DNA of 64,000 nt. Origin: an uncultured Lachnospiraceae bacterium. GTDB taxonomy: Bacteria; Bacillota; Clostridia; Lachnospirales; Lachnospiraceae. The notes below the pieces were generated by a model. That model ran no database searches, was not told the DNA's origin, and saw only the letters and a program-made list of their open reading frames with translations. The DNA is taken from NCBI GenBank assembly GCA_902762955.1, contig CACWQH010000003.1, positions 17,990-81,989 of the forward strand, given 5' to 3'. A program made the translations under genes and the position numbers. Positions 24,422 through 33,500 of this stretch are shown piece by piece. How positions within the stretch are numbered: the stretch's first letter is position 1; each line of letters opens with the position of its first letter.

Positions 24422-26101
24422 ATGGATTTTAGAAAAGCATCGTTAGCAGAGTTAAGACAGTATGCAAAGGATAAAGGTATAAGAAATATATCAACCTTAA
24501 AGAAGGGTGAGCTTGCGGAGCTTCTCGAAAATGTCGAGATACTTACATCAAAAAAATCTGCTCCAAAACAGGAGGAGCCTAAAACAGAAGCTTCAAAACC
24601 TGAAGAGGTAAAACCGGTAAAGGTTAAAGTAAAAAGAGCAAAACCGGAAGAATCCCAAACAGATAAAGATAAATCGGAAGAGCCTAAATCAGGAGCTAAG
24701 GGTCCTTTAAAAGTAAATAAGCATGTCGTAAAGAAGGAAAGCGGCGAAGGTGAACAGGCAGAAAGAAAGTCTGTGGCAAATGCAGCTAAGACTGAAGTTA
24801 AGCCGCAAGCTGCTGAGAAGAAGGCTGCCACAGCACCGGTTGAGAAAAAAGAAAGTACAACAAGTGATATAAAAGAAGAAAAAAATGATACTGTAGCTGA
24901 GCCGGAGGAAACTCAGGAGGTCGAGGAAAGAATCGAAGTATATGATACTCAGGAGTTTGATGCCAATCTGGACAGTGGTGAAAGCGCAGATGGTATCCTT
25001 GAGGTTATGAATGAGGGCTATGGCTTTATAAGAAGCGATAATTATCTTCCGGGTGACAGAGATATATACGTATCACCACAGCAGATTAGAAAATTTGGCC
25101 TTAAAAAGGGAGATATAATCGGAGGACCGATAAGAGCAAAGACTCAAGGTGAGAAATTCAGTGCACTTTTATATATAAAGCATATAAATGGTCTTTTACC
25201 GTCAGAGGCGGCAAAGAGAACTCCGTTTGAAAATCTTACACCGATTTTCCCAAATGAAAGAATAAGCCTTGATACACCGGGAGCACCGGTATCCATAAGA
25301 ATAGTTGATCTTTTATCACCTATAGGAAAAGGTCAGAGAGGTATGATTGTTTCTCCTCCAAAAGCAGGAAAAACTACACTTCTTAAGGCGATTGCAAAAA
25401 GCATAAGCAGAAATAATCCCGATATGCATCTTTTGGTTTTACTTATCGATGAAAGACCGGAGGAAGTAACAGATATCAGAGAATCAATAGAAGGATCAAA
25501 TGTAGAGGTTATATATTCAACCTTTGATGAGCTCCCTGAGCATCATAAGAGGGTATCGGAGATGGTAGTCGGAAGAGCTAAGAGACTTGTAGAGCACGGA
25601 AAGGATGTAGTAATCCTGCTTGATAGTATTACAAGACTTGCAAGAGCCTATAACCTTACAGTTCCGCCAAGTGGCAGAACTCTTTCCGGCGGTCTTGATC
25701 CTGCAGCACTTCATATGCCTAAAAAATTCTTTGGTGCTGCCAGAAATATGAGAGAGGGCGGAAGCCTTACGGTTCTTGCTACAGCTCTTATAGAGACAGG
25801 AAGCAGGATGGATGACGTAGTATTTGAGGAATTTAAGGGTACGGGTAATATGGAGCTTGTACTTGACAGAAAGCTCTCTGAAAAGCGTATATTCCCGGCT
25901 ATAGACATAGCCAAATCAGGCACAAGAAGGGATGATTTACTTCTTACTCCCGATGAGCAGGATGTTGTAAACGGAATCCACAAGATGCTTTCAGGATCAA
26001 GGGCAGACGAGCAGTCTGAGGATATACTGAAGCTCTTTGTCAGAACCAAAAACAACAAGGAATTTGTTGAATATATGAAGAAATCAATGATTAGAAGATA
26101 A
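24422..26101 (+). CDS. rho: Transcription termination factor Rho
   Basis: Hexameric RNA-dependent ATPase that releases RNA polymerase. It has 559 residues, longer than the ~420 of E. coli Rho. The N-terminal helical domain (1-40) is followed by a Lys/Glu/Pro-rich insert of about 130 residues (45-175). Then come the cold-shock-like RNA-binding domain ([15 protein letters not shown] onward), the P-loop SPPKAGKTT near residue 315, Walker [13 protein letters not shown], and the secondary RNA-binding region. Such charged inserts are common in high-GC and clostridial Rhos. The RBS is AAGGAGA. Confidence 0.97.
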   Translation: MDFRKASLAELRQYAKDKGIRNISTLKKGELAELLENVEILTSKKSAPKQEEPKTEASKPEEVKPVKVKVKRAKPEESQTDKDKSEEPKSGAKGPLKVNKHVVKKESGEGEQAERKSVANAAKTEVKPQAAEKKAATAPVEKKESTTSDIKEEKNDTVAEPEETQEVEERIEVYDTQEFDANLDSGESADGILEVMNEGYGFIRSDNYLPGDRDIYVSPQQIRKFGLKKGDIIGGPIRAKTQGEKFSALLYIKHINGLLPSEAAKRTPFENLTPIFPNERISLDTPGAPVSIRIVDLLSPIGKGQRGMIVSPPKAGKTTLLKAIAKSISRNNPDMHLLVLLIDERPEEVTDIRESIEGSNVEVIYSTFDELPEHHKRVSEMVVGRAKRLVEHGKDVVILLDSITRLARAYNLTVPPSGRTLSGGLDPAALHMPKKFFGAARNMREGGSLTVLATALIETGSRMDDVVFEEFKGTGNMELVLDRKLSEKRIFPAIDIAKSGTRRDDLLLTPDEQDVVNGIHKMLSGSRADEQSEDILKLFVRTKNNKEFVEYMKKSMIRR

Positions 26102-26117
26102 TATTTTAAAAAAGTAC

Positions 26118-26146
26118 TTGAATTTAAGCTTGTGCTATGTTAAAAT
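26118..26146 (+). promoter_or_regulatory. Promoter of rpmE
   Basis: TTGAAT (26118-26123), 17 nt, TAAAAT (26141-26146). The 70-nt leader contains AGGC-ATTT-GCCT nested between GAGTATGA and TTCTCAT segments, which could be an L31 autoregulatory leader structure; that is conjecture. Confidence 0.6.
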
Positions 26147-26225
26147 AGCTATCGTTGTGAGTATGAAGAATCAAGGCATTTGCCTGTTCTCATAGAGATT
26201 TTTATTTAAAGAAGAGGTGAAAAAC

Positions 26226-26432
26226 ATGAGAGAAGGAATACATCCGGATTATTATCAGGCAAAGGTTGTATGCAACTGTGGTAATGAGTTCGTAACAGGT
26301 TCAACTAAGCAGGACATTCACGTAGAAATCTGTTCAAAGTGCCATTCATTCTATACAGGTCAGCAGAAGGCTGCTCAGGCTCGTGGTAGAATTGATAAGT
26401 TCAATCGTAAGTATGGTGTACAGCAGGCATAA
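26226..26432 (+). CDS. rpmE: 50S ribosomal protein L31
   Basis: It has 68 residues from ATG 26226 with RBS AGAGGTGA; an in-frame GTG at 26217 lies within that RBS and is rejected. It begins [10 protein letters not shown], and the zinc ribbon is complete (C16, C18, C36, C39), so it is the zinc-containing C+ form rather than the zinc-independent paralogue. Position after rho is standard in Firmicutes. Confidence 0.97.
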   Translation: MREGIHPDYYQAKVVCNCGNEFVTGSTKQDIHVEICSKCHSFYTGQQKAAQARGRIDKFNRKYGVQQA

Positions 26433-26458
26433 TTAAACTTAGACAGTAAAATTATATT

Positions 26459-26501
26459 GACTTGTTGCGTGATGGTTAGTTACGTAACAAGTCGATTTTT
26501 T
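26459..26501 (+). terminator. Terminator after rpmE
   Basis: Arms 26459-26470 and 26482-26493 pair over 12 bp with one G:U, loop of 11, then GATTTTTTTT. Confidence 0.88.
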
Positions 26502-26515
26502 TTAAAGGAGTATAT

Positions 26516-27418
26516 ATGGCAGATGTCAGAATAGGCGGACAAGCGGTTATCGAGGGCATAATGATGAAAAATAAGGAAAAGTACGCCATAGCCGTAAGAA
26601 AGCCGAATAAGGATATAGAAGTTAAAATTGAAACCTACAAGCCTGCGGCTGATAAAGGCTTATTTTTCAGACTGCCTATAGTTAGAGGCGTATTTAACTT
26701 TGTTGAGTCGCTTGTAATCGGAGTAAAGACGCTTACTTATTCTGCGTCCTTTTATGATGATGAGGAAGATAAAAAATCTTCTTCAAAAGAAAGCTCTGAT
26801 TCGATTATGCTTTTTTTTACGGTAGCATTTTCAATAGTACTGGCTGTCGGATTATTTATGCTTTTACCGGCATTTTTGGTTTCACTTTTGGATAAGTATA
26901 TAAGCAGTCATATAGTGCTTGGACTTATAGAGGGCGTGATAAGACTTGCCATATTTTTATTGTATGTCTTTCTTATATCACGTATGGAGGATATAAAGAG
27001 GACATTTATGTACCATGGTGCAGAGCATAAGTCCATAAACTGCCTTGAAGCAGGAAATGAGCTTACAGTAGAAAATGTAATGAAGGCCTCGAGGTTTCAC
27101 AAAAGATGCGGAACAAGCTTTTTATTTATAGTTATGATAGTAAGTATACTGGTGTTTATGTGCATTGACTCAAGAACGCTCTGGATAAGGCTTTTGCTCA
27201 GGGTTTTGCTTGTGCCGGTTATAGCAGGTATCTCATATGAGTTTATCAGATATGCAGGCAATCACAATAATGTCTGTGCCAATGTGTTAAGCAAGCCGGG
27301 ACTCTGGGTACAGAGACTTACAACCATTGAGCCGACCTCTGACATGGCAGAGGTTGCGATTAAGGCTGTTGAGGGAGTCTTTGACTGGAAGGAGTATCTG
27401 GATAATAAGGAAAAGTGA
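26516..27418 (+). CDS. DUF1385 (YqhQ-like) membrane protein
   Basis: It has 300 residues. The start MADVRIGGQAVIEGIMMKN is the highly conserved opening of the DUF1385/YqhQ family. Two to four membrane helices are visible (about 98-130, 138-160, 200-245). Between them lies the conserved YHGAEHKSINCLEAG motif, whose His, Glu and Cys residues could bind metal. Function is unknown in any organism I can cite. It belongs to the rho-rpmE-yqhQ-prmC-prfA neighbourhood conserved in clostridia. Confidence 0.9.
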   Translation: MADVRIGGQAVIEGIMMKNKEKYAIAVRKPNKDIEVKIETYKPAADKGLFFRLPIVRGVFNFVESLVIGVKTLTYSASFYDDEEDKKSSSKESSDSIMLFFTVAFSIVLAVGLFMLLPAFLVSLLDKYISSHIVLGLIEGVIRLAIFLLYVFLISRMEDIKRTFMYHGAEHKSINCLEAGNELTVENVMKASRFHKRCGTSFLFIVMIVSILVFMCIDSRTLWIRLLLRVLLVPVIAGISYEFIRYAGNHNNVCANVLSKPGLWVQRLTTIEPTSDMAEVAIKAVEGVFDWKEYLDNKEK

Positions 27419-27469
27419 TACAATAAGGCAAAATGATACAATAAGGCGAATTGATACATTAAAGAAAAA
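27416..27469 (+). repeat. Three 18-bp tandem repeats overlapping the DUF1385 stop codon
   Basis: TGATACAATAAGGCAAAA (27416-27433) is followed by near copies at 27434-27451 and 27452-27469; the first copy begins with the TGA stop of the preceding gene. Units 1 and 2 differ at two bases and unit 3 is more diverged. Confidence 0.75.
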
Positions 27470-27519
27470 GATGAATTGACATAAACTTTAGGCTTTAAGG
27501 TGATATTTGGAGAGATAAT

Positions 27520-28383
27520 ATGACTCTGAGAGATTGGATAATTAAAGGTCAGGATATACTCAAGGATTCCGGTATCGAGGATTATGAAAATGACACAAGA
27601 GTCCTTGCCATGTTTGCATTTGACATATCTTATACCGATATGTTTATGAAGATGACAGAGGAAATGCCGGATGAGGATGCGGAGTTTTTTATGGATTGCA
27701 TTAACTTAAGGGCAACCCACATGCCGTGCCAGTACATTACCGGAAGTCAGGAATTTATGGGATATGAATTCGGTACCGAGGATGGTGTCCTGATACCTCG
27801 TCAGGAAACCGAGCTATTGGTTGAAAAGGCACTTGAGCTTACAAGCGGTAGGAAGTCTGTAAAGGCGCTTGATATGTGCACCGGCTCGGGCTGCATAGGT
27901 ATAAGCTATGAACTAAAAAGGCGCGAGAATAAGTATAAGGATGATGAGGTACATCTTGCCGATATATCCGACGATGCGATTTATGTAGCTGAAAAAAATA
28001 AGTATAAGCTTGGCGCCAAATGTAGTATAATAAAAACAGATTTATTTGAAAATATTAAAGACAGATATGATATAATAATGTCAAATCCGCCATATATAAG
28101 AACCTCTGATATAGATGATATCATGGAGGAGGTAAGGGAGTTTGAACCGCGAATTGCTTTAGACGGCGATTTGGACGGACTAGCCTTTTATAAGAGAATT
28201 GCATCGGAAGCAGGCGAGTATCTATATAAGGGCGGAATTCTGATTATGGAAATCGGATTTGATCAGTATGAGGATGTGAGAAAATTGTTAATTGATAATA
28301 ATTTTAATAACATAAGTGTGATAAAGGACTACGCGGGCCTCGACAGAATTGTTGTGGCTTATGCGACGGAGCATGATTATTAG
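27520..28383 (+). CDS. prmC: Release factor glutamine methyltransferase PrmC
   Basis: Methylates the glutamine of the GGQ loop of release factors using SAM. It has 287 residues: an N-terminal helical substrate domain (1-75), the SAM motif DMCTGSGCIGISY, and the catalytic NPPY at 189-192. The RBS is TTGGAGAG. Its substrate RF1 is encoded immediately downstream, 99 nt away. Confidence 0.95.
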   Translation: MTLRDWIIKGQDILKDSGIEDYENDTRVLAMFAFDISYTDMFMKMTEEMPDEDAEFFMDCINLRATHMPCQYITGSQEFMGYEFGTEDGVLIPRQETELLVEKALELTSGRKSVKALDMCTGSGCIGISYELKRRENKYKDDEVHLADISDDAIYVAEKNKYKLGAKCSIIKTDLFENIKDRYDIIMSNPPYIRTSDIDDIMEEVREFEPRIALDGDLDGLAFYKRIASEAGEYLYKGGILIMEIGFDQYEDVRKLLIDNNFNNISVIKDYAGLDRIVVAYATEHDY

Positions 28384-28482
28384 CGGAGCAATTATTCTTT
28401 ATATTTTAAAGGATAATTTGAAATTTAGATTGTTCTTTAATGTGACTGTTAACTAAGTATAAATGATTATTTGGAGGAAATT

Positions 28483-29559
28483 ATGTTTGACAGATTAGAA
28501 GATTTAGTTGCACGTTTAGACGAATTGCAGAGTGAATTAAGTGACCCGTCGGTGGCTTCAAATCCTGAGAGATTTAAGCAGCTTATGAAGGAGCAAAGTG
28601 AGCTTTCACCTATAGTTGATAAATATCAGGAATATAAGGGTGCAAAGCAGACAATAGAAGACAGTATCGCAATGCTTGATGAGGAAAGCGATGAGGAAAT
28701 GAGAGAGCTTGTAAAGGAAGAGTTAAATGATGCCAAGGCTCAGGTGGAAAAATGTGAGCAGGAGCTTAAGATTCTTCTTTTACCAAAGGATCCTAATGAT
28801 GATAAAAATGTAATCGTTGAGATAAGAGCCGGTGCCGGCGGAGACGAGGCAGCACTTTTTGCGGCAGAGATTTATCGTATGTATGTACATTATGCCGAAG
28901 GAAGACGCTGGAAGGTTGAAACCATGGAGGTTGAAGAAATCGGCATAGGCGGTATGAAATCCGTTACATTTATGGTAACGGGAAAGGGCGCGTATTCCGT
29001 ACTTAAGTATGAGAGTGGTGTACACCGTGTTCAGAGAGTTCCTGAAACTGAATCAGGCGGACGTATCCATACTTCAACCATAACCGTTGCGGTTATGCCT
29101 GAGGCAGAAGAGGTTGATATCAAGATTGATGAAAAGGATATACGTATCGATGTAATGCGTGCATCGGGAAATGGTGGACAGTGTGTCAATACTACCGATT
29201 CGGCTGTACGTCTTACACATTATCCTACCGGTATAGTAATATACAGCCAGACCGAAAAATCACAGCTTCAAAATAAGGAAAAAGCATTTGCCTTACTTCG
29301 TGCCAAGCTCTATGATATGGAGTGCCAGAAGCAGCATGATGCTGAGGCTGAAGCACGTAGAAGCCAGATCGGTACAGGAGACCGTTCCGAGAAGATAAGA
29401 ACCTATAACTTCCCACAGGGACGTGTAACCGACCATAGAATCGGACTTACGCTTTATAAGCTTGATAAGATAATGGATGGTGATATCCAGGAAATCATCG
29501 ATGGTTGTATAATTGCCGATCAAAATGCAAAGCTGGCAAAGATGAATGAAGTAGCATAA
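28483..29559 (+). CDS. prfA: Peptide chain release factor 1
   Basis: Recognises UAA and UAG and triggers peptide release. It has 358 residues from ATG 28483 with GGAGG at 28473-28477; an in-frame TTG at 28471 overlaps the RBS. GGQ is at residues 231-233 ([13 protein letters not shown]), and the RF1-type surroundings [15 protein letters not shown] are present. The paired PrmC gene is upstream. Confidence 0.98.
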   Translation: MFDRLEDLVARLDELQSELSDPSVASNPERFKQLMKEQSELSPIVDKYQEYKGAKQTIEDSIAMLDEESDEEMRELVKEELNDAKAQVEKCEQELKILLLPKDPNDDKNVIVEIRAGAGGDEAALFAAEIYRMYVHYAEGRRWKVETMEVEEIGIGGMKSVTFMVTGKGAYSVLKYESGVHRVQRVPETESGGRIHTSTITVAVMPEAEEVDIKIDEKDIRIDVMRASGNGGQCVNTTDSAVRLTHYPTGIVIYSQTEKSQLQNKEKAFALLRAKLYDMECQKQHDAEAEARRSQIGTGDRSEKIRTYNFPQGRVTDHRIGLTLYKLDKIMDGDIQEIIDGCIIADQNAKLAKMNEVA

Positions 29560-29582
29560 AATTTTTATGTGGGGGTGGCAAT

Positions 29583-30479
29583 ATGTTAGATAATGATAAT
29601 ATGGCTGGTAAAAGTAAAATAGATGATACCATCTTAAATATTTTAAAGGGTAACATCAAAGCTGAGGATGCCATCAGAGAAGAGCAGATGGAGAAGGTTG
29701 CACAAATCTTCGATGATGACGAATCAGTATCTGAAGGTTCAGATAACTATGATAATTCAGAGGATGAAGATTTAGATGATATAGGACTTATCAATTTTGA
29801 TAATTATGGTGACAGAAGCGAGCTTGGTGGAGGAGATTCATTTAGAGGCGACTCCTTCGGAAGTGATTCTTACGGAAGAGATGATTATTCCGCAGGGCTT
29901 TCTTCCGGAGATGATTATCCGGAGTCAAATTACGGAGCAAGAGGCAGGGATAACGATTTAAAGTATGGACTAAGAGACAGATCGGAATTTGATGATATAG
30001 ATGATGAAGAGGATAGACCAAGTCTTGGACTTAATTTGGATTTTGGTGGCGGCCTTCATAGCAATGATTTAGGCCTTGGTGAAAAGACCGGCTATATCAA
30101 GGATGATTATGGTGCGAGAGACAGTAATTTCAGAGTCACCTTAAGTAATCAGGACAATGATAATTCAGGTGGAAGAAGACTTGGTGAGCCTGAACCGGGA
30201 ACAGGCGGAAGACTCGGAGAACAGCTTCTTAACGCATGGGATTATCGTACTCTTCCTAACAAGATGTTGGAGCTTGTTAAAAATATGGGCAATATGAAGC
30301 AGGAGGGTACAGGTTATTTTGCGGACAGTGAGTCTGAGATGCTTACGGTTCTTGCATATCTTAATTACGGAGAAACCACCGGTACCACAGAATCTATGCG
30401 TGAACAGATTGATGAAGCCTGCAAACAGCTTGAAAACAGAGTTTTATCGGAGCGTGACGACGCTGACAGATATAAGTAA
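29583..30479 (+). CDS. Uncharacterised acidic, largely disordered protein
   Basis: It has 298 residues. Residues 1-45 form a helical, charged segment (TILNILKGNIKAEDAI). Residues 46-205 are low complexity, rich in Asp, Gly, Ser and Tyr with many RDD, DDY and GGG runs. The last ~85 residues (from about 212) look folded and helical (GEQLLNAWDYRTLPNKMLELVKNMG and beyond). No signal peptide or membrane helix. RBS GGGGGTGG. It starts 24 nt after prfA, so it belongs to that operon. I do not recognise the family. Confidence 0.75.
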   Translation: MLDNDNMAGKSKIDDTILNILKGNIKAEDAIREEQMEKVAQIFDDDESVSEGSDNYDNSEDEDLDDIGLINFDNYGDRSELGGGDSFRGDSFGSDSYGRDDYSAGLSSGDDYPESNYGARGRDNDLKYGLRDRSEFDDIDDEEDRPSLGLNLDFGGGLHSNDLGLGEKTGYIKDDYGARDSNFRVTLSNQDNDNSGGRRLGEPEPGTGGRLGEQLLNAWDYRTLPNKMLELVKNMGNMKQEGTGYFADSESEMLTVLAYLNYGETTGTTESMREQIDEACKQLENRVLSERDDADRYK

Positions 30480-30558
30480 AGAAAAAAATTTTGAGTAGTA
30501 TTATTTTGAAATGAGCTATATATCAGGATAGAATTTTATAACAGATTAGGAAGATAAA

Positions 30559-31065
30559 ATGAACAGATACTGTGCTAATTGCCAAAAGGAATATGATTTT
30601 AAGATTAAGAGCATGGACGACCTTGACAAGCTGATATGTCCGGTCTGTGGTGCAAAGATTGATAAAAACAGCCGTAAACCGGATCCTGTCGGTAAGAACG
30701 GCAAAACTGCCGATGAAACCATAGGAAATGTAGTCGGAGGATACTTTACAATCAAATATTATCTGCATTTTGTCCTTGCGATAATTGGACTTATAGCATT
30801 TTTCCTACATATGAACGGATTGCTGTATTTTATGGCTTCTGCCTGTGTGATTACATGGCTTTCACAATTTCTTTTTGGACGCATCAGCTTTTTAAGCGGT
30901 TTTTTGTTTATACCGCTTGGTGCGATAATCGGAGCCGTAGTCATCAAAGGACTATTTAGAGGAATCTGCCTTGGGGTCGTTGTTGTATTCATATTACGAC
31001 ATTTAATACGTGGATTTAATTATTTTATACTCGCAAAGCTGATTAAGCTTGGAAACAGTAAATAA
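30559..31065 (+). CDS. Zinc-ribbon membrane protein
   Basis: It has 168 residues. The N-terminus has a CxxC...CxxC ribbon (YCANCQ at 4-9 and CPVCG at 27-31). Three or four membrane helices follow (about 66-84, 88-105, 110-130, 133-150). A cytoplasmic zinc ribbon ahead of a small membrane domain is common among uncharacterised Firmicutes proteins. Function unknown. It precedes repeat copy C and is convergent with bioB. Confidence 0.75.
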   Translation: MNRYCANCQKEYDFKIKSMDDLDKLICPVCGAKIDKNSRKPDPVGKNGKTADETIGNVVGGYFTIKYYLHFVLAIIGLIAFFLHMNGLLYFMASACVITWLSQFLFGRISFLSGFLFIPLGAIIGAVVIKGLFRGICLGVVVVFILRHLIRGFNYFILAKLIKLGNSK

Positions 31066-31068
31066 AAT

Positions 31069-31120
31069 AGTGCCACCGGGAACTGTCCCGATGAAACACC
31101 GAGAACCGTCCCGTGACACA
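31069..31120 (+). repeat. GC-rich dispersed repeat (copy C), double core
   Basis: Two tandem cores are present: CACCGGGAACTGTCCCG (31074-31090) and CACCGAGAACCGTCCCG (31097-31113), then TGACACA. GGGAACTGTCCC and GAACCGTCCC are small hairpin-forming segments. It lies between convergent genes; no T-run follows on the plus strand. Confidence 0.65.
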
Positions 31121-31132
31121 TGGGGGATTGAC

Positions 31133-32107
31133 TTATTTCCATACAGGAGTTATATCACGGCCAAGTCGTGTGAGCATCTCCTTGTCACTTTTGATGGTGG
31201 AGCCTGATGTGGTGAGCATATTGCCGGTTATACTGGCACTTGCACCGGATGTAAAGGTTTCTTCGCCATCATTTTTCATAAGTGCTCGTCCGCCTGCAAG
31301 TCTTATGCCGGAGGTTGGATTGATATATCTAAATATCGCAATTGTTCTGATAATATCTGCTTCTGTTAGTCTTTCCTTTTCATATAATGGTGTACCCGGT
31401 ATAGGCATAAGTGAATTGATAGGGATGGAGGATATGTTTAACTCAGAGAGAGTAAGTGCCATATCGATTCTGTCCTCCCAGGTTTCGCCCATTCCGATTA
31501 TGCCGCCGGAGCAGACATAAAGACCTTCTGCCTGAGCACGCTTTATATTTTCTATCTTTTCATCAAATGTATGTGTAGAGCAGATGTGTGGGAAAAACCT
31601 CCTTGAGGTTTCTATATTGTTATGTATGCTTGTAACACCTGCATTTTTGAGCCTTTTAAACTGCTCACTGGTAAGGAATCCGAGTGATGTACATAGTTCA
31701 AGCTTACATTCCTTATTCATACGTTCAAAGGCGTGTATTATCCTTTCGAAATCAGCTTCGGAAGGGTGGTGTCCCGAACAGACTATGGCAAATCTGTCTA
31801 CGCCTTCGGCTTCATTGGCCTTTGCCTGATTGACGATAGTATCCTCATCAAGTAAATCATATATTTCACATGAGGTGTGATAGTGTGCTGACTGGGCACA
31901 GAATTTACAGTTTTCACTGCATCGGCCGCTTCTGCCGTTTATGATAGTGCAAAGATCGACCTTTTCTCCTACAAGGGCAGCTCTTATCATATCAGCTCCC
32001 TTTTTTAGATTTTCCAAATCCGTATCTATAAATTCTGATAAAAAATCATCATTTTTAGTAATTCGTCTTCCGGAAATGATTTCTTTTGCAAGCTTGAGTG
32101 TGTCCAT
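31133..32107 (-). CDS. bioB: Biotin synthase
   Basis: Radical-SAM enzyme that inserts sulfur into dethiobiotin. It has 324 residues from the ATG at 32107 (MDTLKLAKE), preceded by AGGGG; longer starts lie inside the promoter. The radical-SAM cysteines are C63, C67 and C70 (CSENCKFC). The biotin-synthase signatures GIIGMGETWEDR and the late Arg motif GIRLAGGR are present. No other bio gene is in the window, so it is an orphan here. Expression is probably controlled by BirA at the overlapping operator. Confidence 0.96.
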   Translation of the reverse strand: MDTLKLAKEIISGRRITKNDDFLSEFIDTDLENLKKGADMIRAALVGEKVDLCTIINGRSGRCSENCKFCAQSAHYHTSCEIYDLLDEDTIVNQAKANEAEGVDRFAIVCSGHHPSEADFERIIHAFERMNKECKLELCTSLGFLTSEQFKRLKNAGVTSIHNNIETSRRFFPHICSTHTFDEKIENIKRAQAEGLYVCSGGIIGMGETWEDRIDMALTLSELNISSIPINSLMPIPGTPLYEKERLTEADIIRTIAIFRYINPTSGIRLAGGRALMKNDGEETFTSGASASITGNMLTTSGSTIKSDKEMLTRLGRDITPVWK

Positions 32108-32147
32108 TATTTTTCCCCTACTTTCTGATATAATCTGTAACATGAAT

Positions 32148-32176
32148 ATTATATAATTGTATTTTGCTATTGTCAA
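32148..32176 (-). promoter_or_regulatory. Consensus promoter of bioB
   Basis: On the minus strand a perfect TTGACA (32176-32171) and a perfect TATAAT (32153-32148) are exactly 17 nt apart. Such a consensus promoter would need repression, which the overlapping palindrome can supply. Confidence 0.88.
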
Positions 32177-32210
32177 CACTGTTCGATAATCAAGTTGACA
32201 ATGTCGAACA
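32170..32210. promoter_or_regulatory. BirA-type operator with a second interleaved inverted repeat
   Basis: TTGTCAAC (32170-32177) and GTTGACAA (32194-32201) are perfect 8-bp inverted arms 16 nt apart, the layout known for BirA sites at biotin genes in Firmicutes. One arm contains the bioB -35. A second inverted repeat, TGTTCGA (32180-32186) and TCGAACA (32204-32210), is interleaved with it. Regulator assignment is inference from spacing, arm sequence and target gene. Confidence 0.75.
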
Positions 32211-32228
32211 TAATAAAACACTGGTATA

Positions 32229-32257
32229 TTGATTTTTTTAGAGTTTTTTAATATAAT
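32229..32257 (+). promoter_or_regulatory. Promoter of the YhaO/YhaN-like pair
   Basis: TTGATT (32229-32234), 17 nt, perfect TATAAT (32252-32257). It is divergent from bioB and lies outside the BirA-like palindrome. Confidence 0.75.
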
Positions 32258-32319
32258 TTCATAATGATGCTTATATTATATTTTAGAAAATAAAATTGTA
32301 TGAAAGGAAAGGAAAAAAT

Positions 32320-33420
32320 ATGAAGATAATTCATTGTGCCGATCTTCATCTTGACTCGCAGATGACTGCGAATCTTGACCGCAAGAAGGCAAAGGAACGA
32401 AAAATTGAATTATTTAATACCTTTGGTAATATGGTAAAGTATGCCGCTGAGCACGATGTAGAGGCTATTATAATCGCAGGCGATTTATTTGACAAAAAAA
32501 CCGTAACCAAGATGGCTTCAAATACCGTGTATCAGGCATTTATAGATAATCCGGATATAGATTTTTATATATTGAAGGGTAATCATGATGAAGATATGTT
32601 CTTGGATAATCTTGAAGAGATACCTGATAATGTTAAAACCTTTGGAGAAAGCTGGACAAGCTATCGAACCGGAAAAAATGATAGTATAGTTATCACGGGT
32701 GCCGTACTTACCAAAGAAAACAAGGTGAGTCTTTTCAATGAGCTTGTATTGGGCAATGATGATTTCAATATAATGACTCTACATGGACAGGAGAGTGCCG
32801 GACAGACTAAGGATAAGACGGTTGTTATACCGCTTAGAAGTCTTAGAAATAAAGGAATAGATTATCTTGCTTTAGGTCATATACATACATATAAGGAGGC
32901 AGAGCTTGACAAGAGAGGTGTATATTGTTACTCGGGATGCCTTGAAGGAAGAGGCTTTGATGAGTGCGGAGAGCATGGCTTTGTATTACTTGATATAGAT
33001 GAGGATAATAAGACCTGCACAAGGAAGTTTGTGCCTATAGCTAAGAGGAGACTTTATACGGTTGATGTCGATGTAAGCGGACTTGACAGCTCGGCGGAGA
33101 TAATCAGCAGGATAAAAAGCGTCCTCGATAAAGAAAAATATTCTGATGAAAGCTTGATAAAGATTGTACTGACCGGAGAGGTCGATGCCTTTTGTGAAAA
33201 GGATACAGATTATATACTTAAGCAGTTTGAGGAAGATTATTATTTTGTAAAGCTTTATGATGAAACCAAGCTTAAGGTAGCCTATGAAGATTTTGCGCTT
33301 GATGAGTCTCTTAAGGGTGAGTTTGTAAGAATTGTTCTTTCAAAAGAAGATATATCTGAGGAAGAAAAGGCAGAAATCATAAGATACGGTATAGGTATTC
33401 TTTCCGGCGAAGAGGTTTAA
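32320..33420 (+). CDS. SbcD/YhaO-family metallophosphoesterase (DNA nuclease subunit)
   Basis: It has 366 residues from ATG 32320 (RBS AAGGAAAGGAA). Five metallophosphoesterase motifs are visible: DLH (8-10), GDLFD, GNHDE, LHGQE and GHIHTY. The C-terminal ~120 residues carry a capping domain. Domain and pairing resemble Mre11/SbcD-like YhaO of Bacillus, partnered by the large coiled-coil ATPase encoded 80 nt downstream. A role in DNA-end processing is expected from the family. Confidence 0.88.
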   Translation: MKIIHCADLHLDSQMTANLDRKKAKERKIELFNTFGNMVKYAAEHDVEAIIIAGDLFDKKTVTKMASNTVYQAFIDNPDIDFYILKGNHDEDMFLDNLEEIPDNVKTFGESWTSYRTGKNDSIVITGAVLTKENKVSLFNELVLGNDDFNIMTLHGQESAGQTKDKTVVIPLRSLRNKGIDYLALGHIHTYKEAELDKRGVYCYSGCLEGRGFDECGEHGFVLLDIDEDNKTCTRKFVPIAKRRLYTVDVDVSGLDSSAEIISRIKSVLDKEKYSDESLIKIVLTGEVDAFCEKDTDYILKQFEEDYYFVKLYDETKLKVAYEDFALDESLKGEFVRIVLSKEDISEEEKAEIIRYGIGILSGEEV

Positions 33421-33500
33421 AGTGTAAATGCTATTAGATATAAAAATCGGTCAGATGATATAAAAAGTGCAAATCAGATACTGTATGAGGTTGGGACTAT

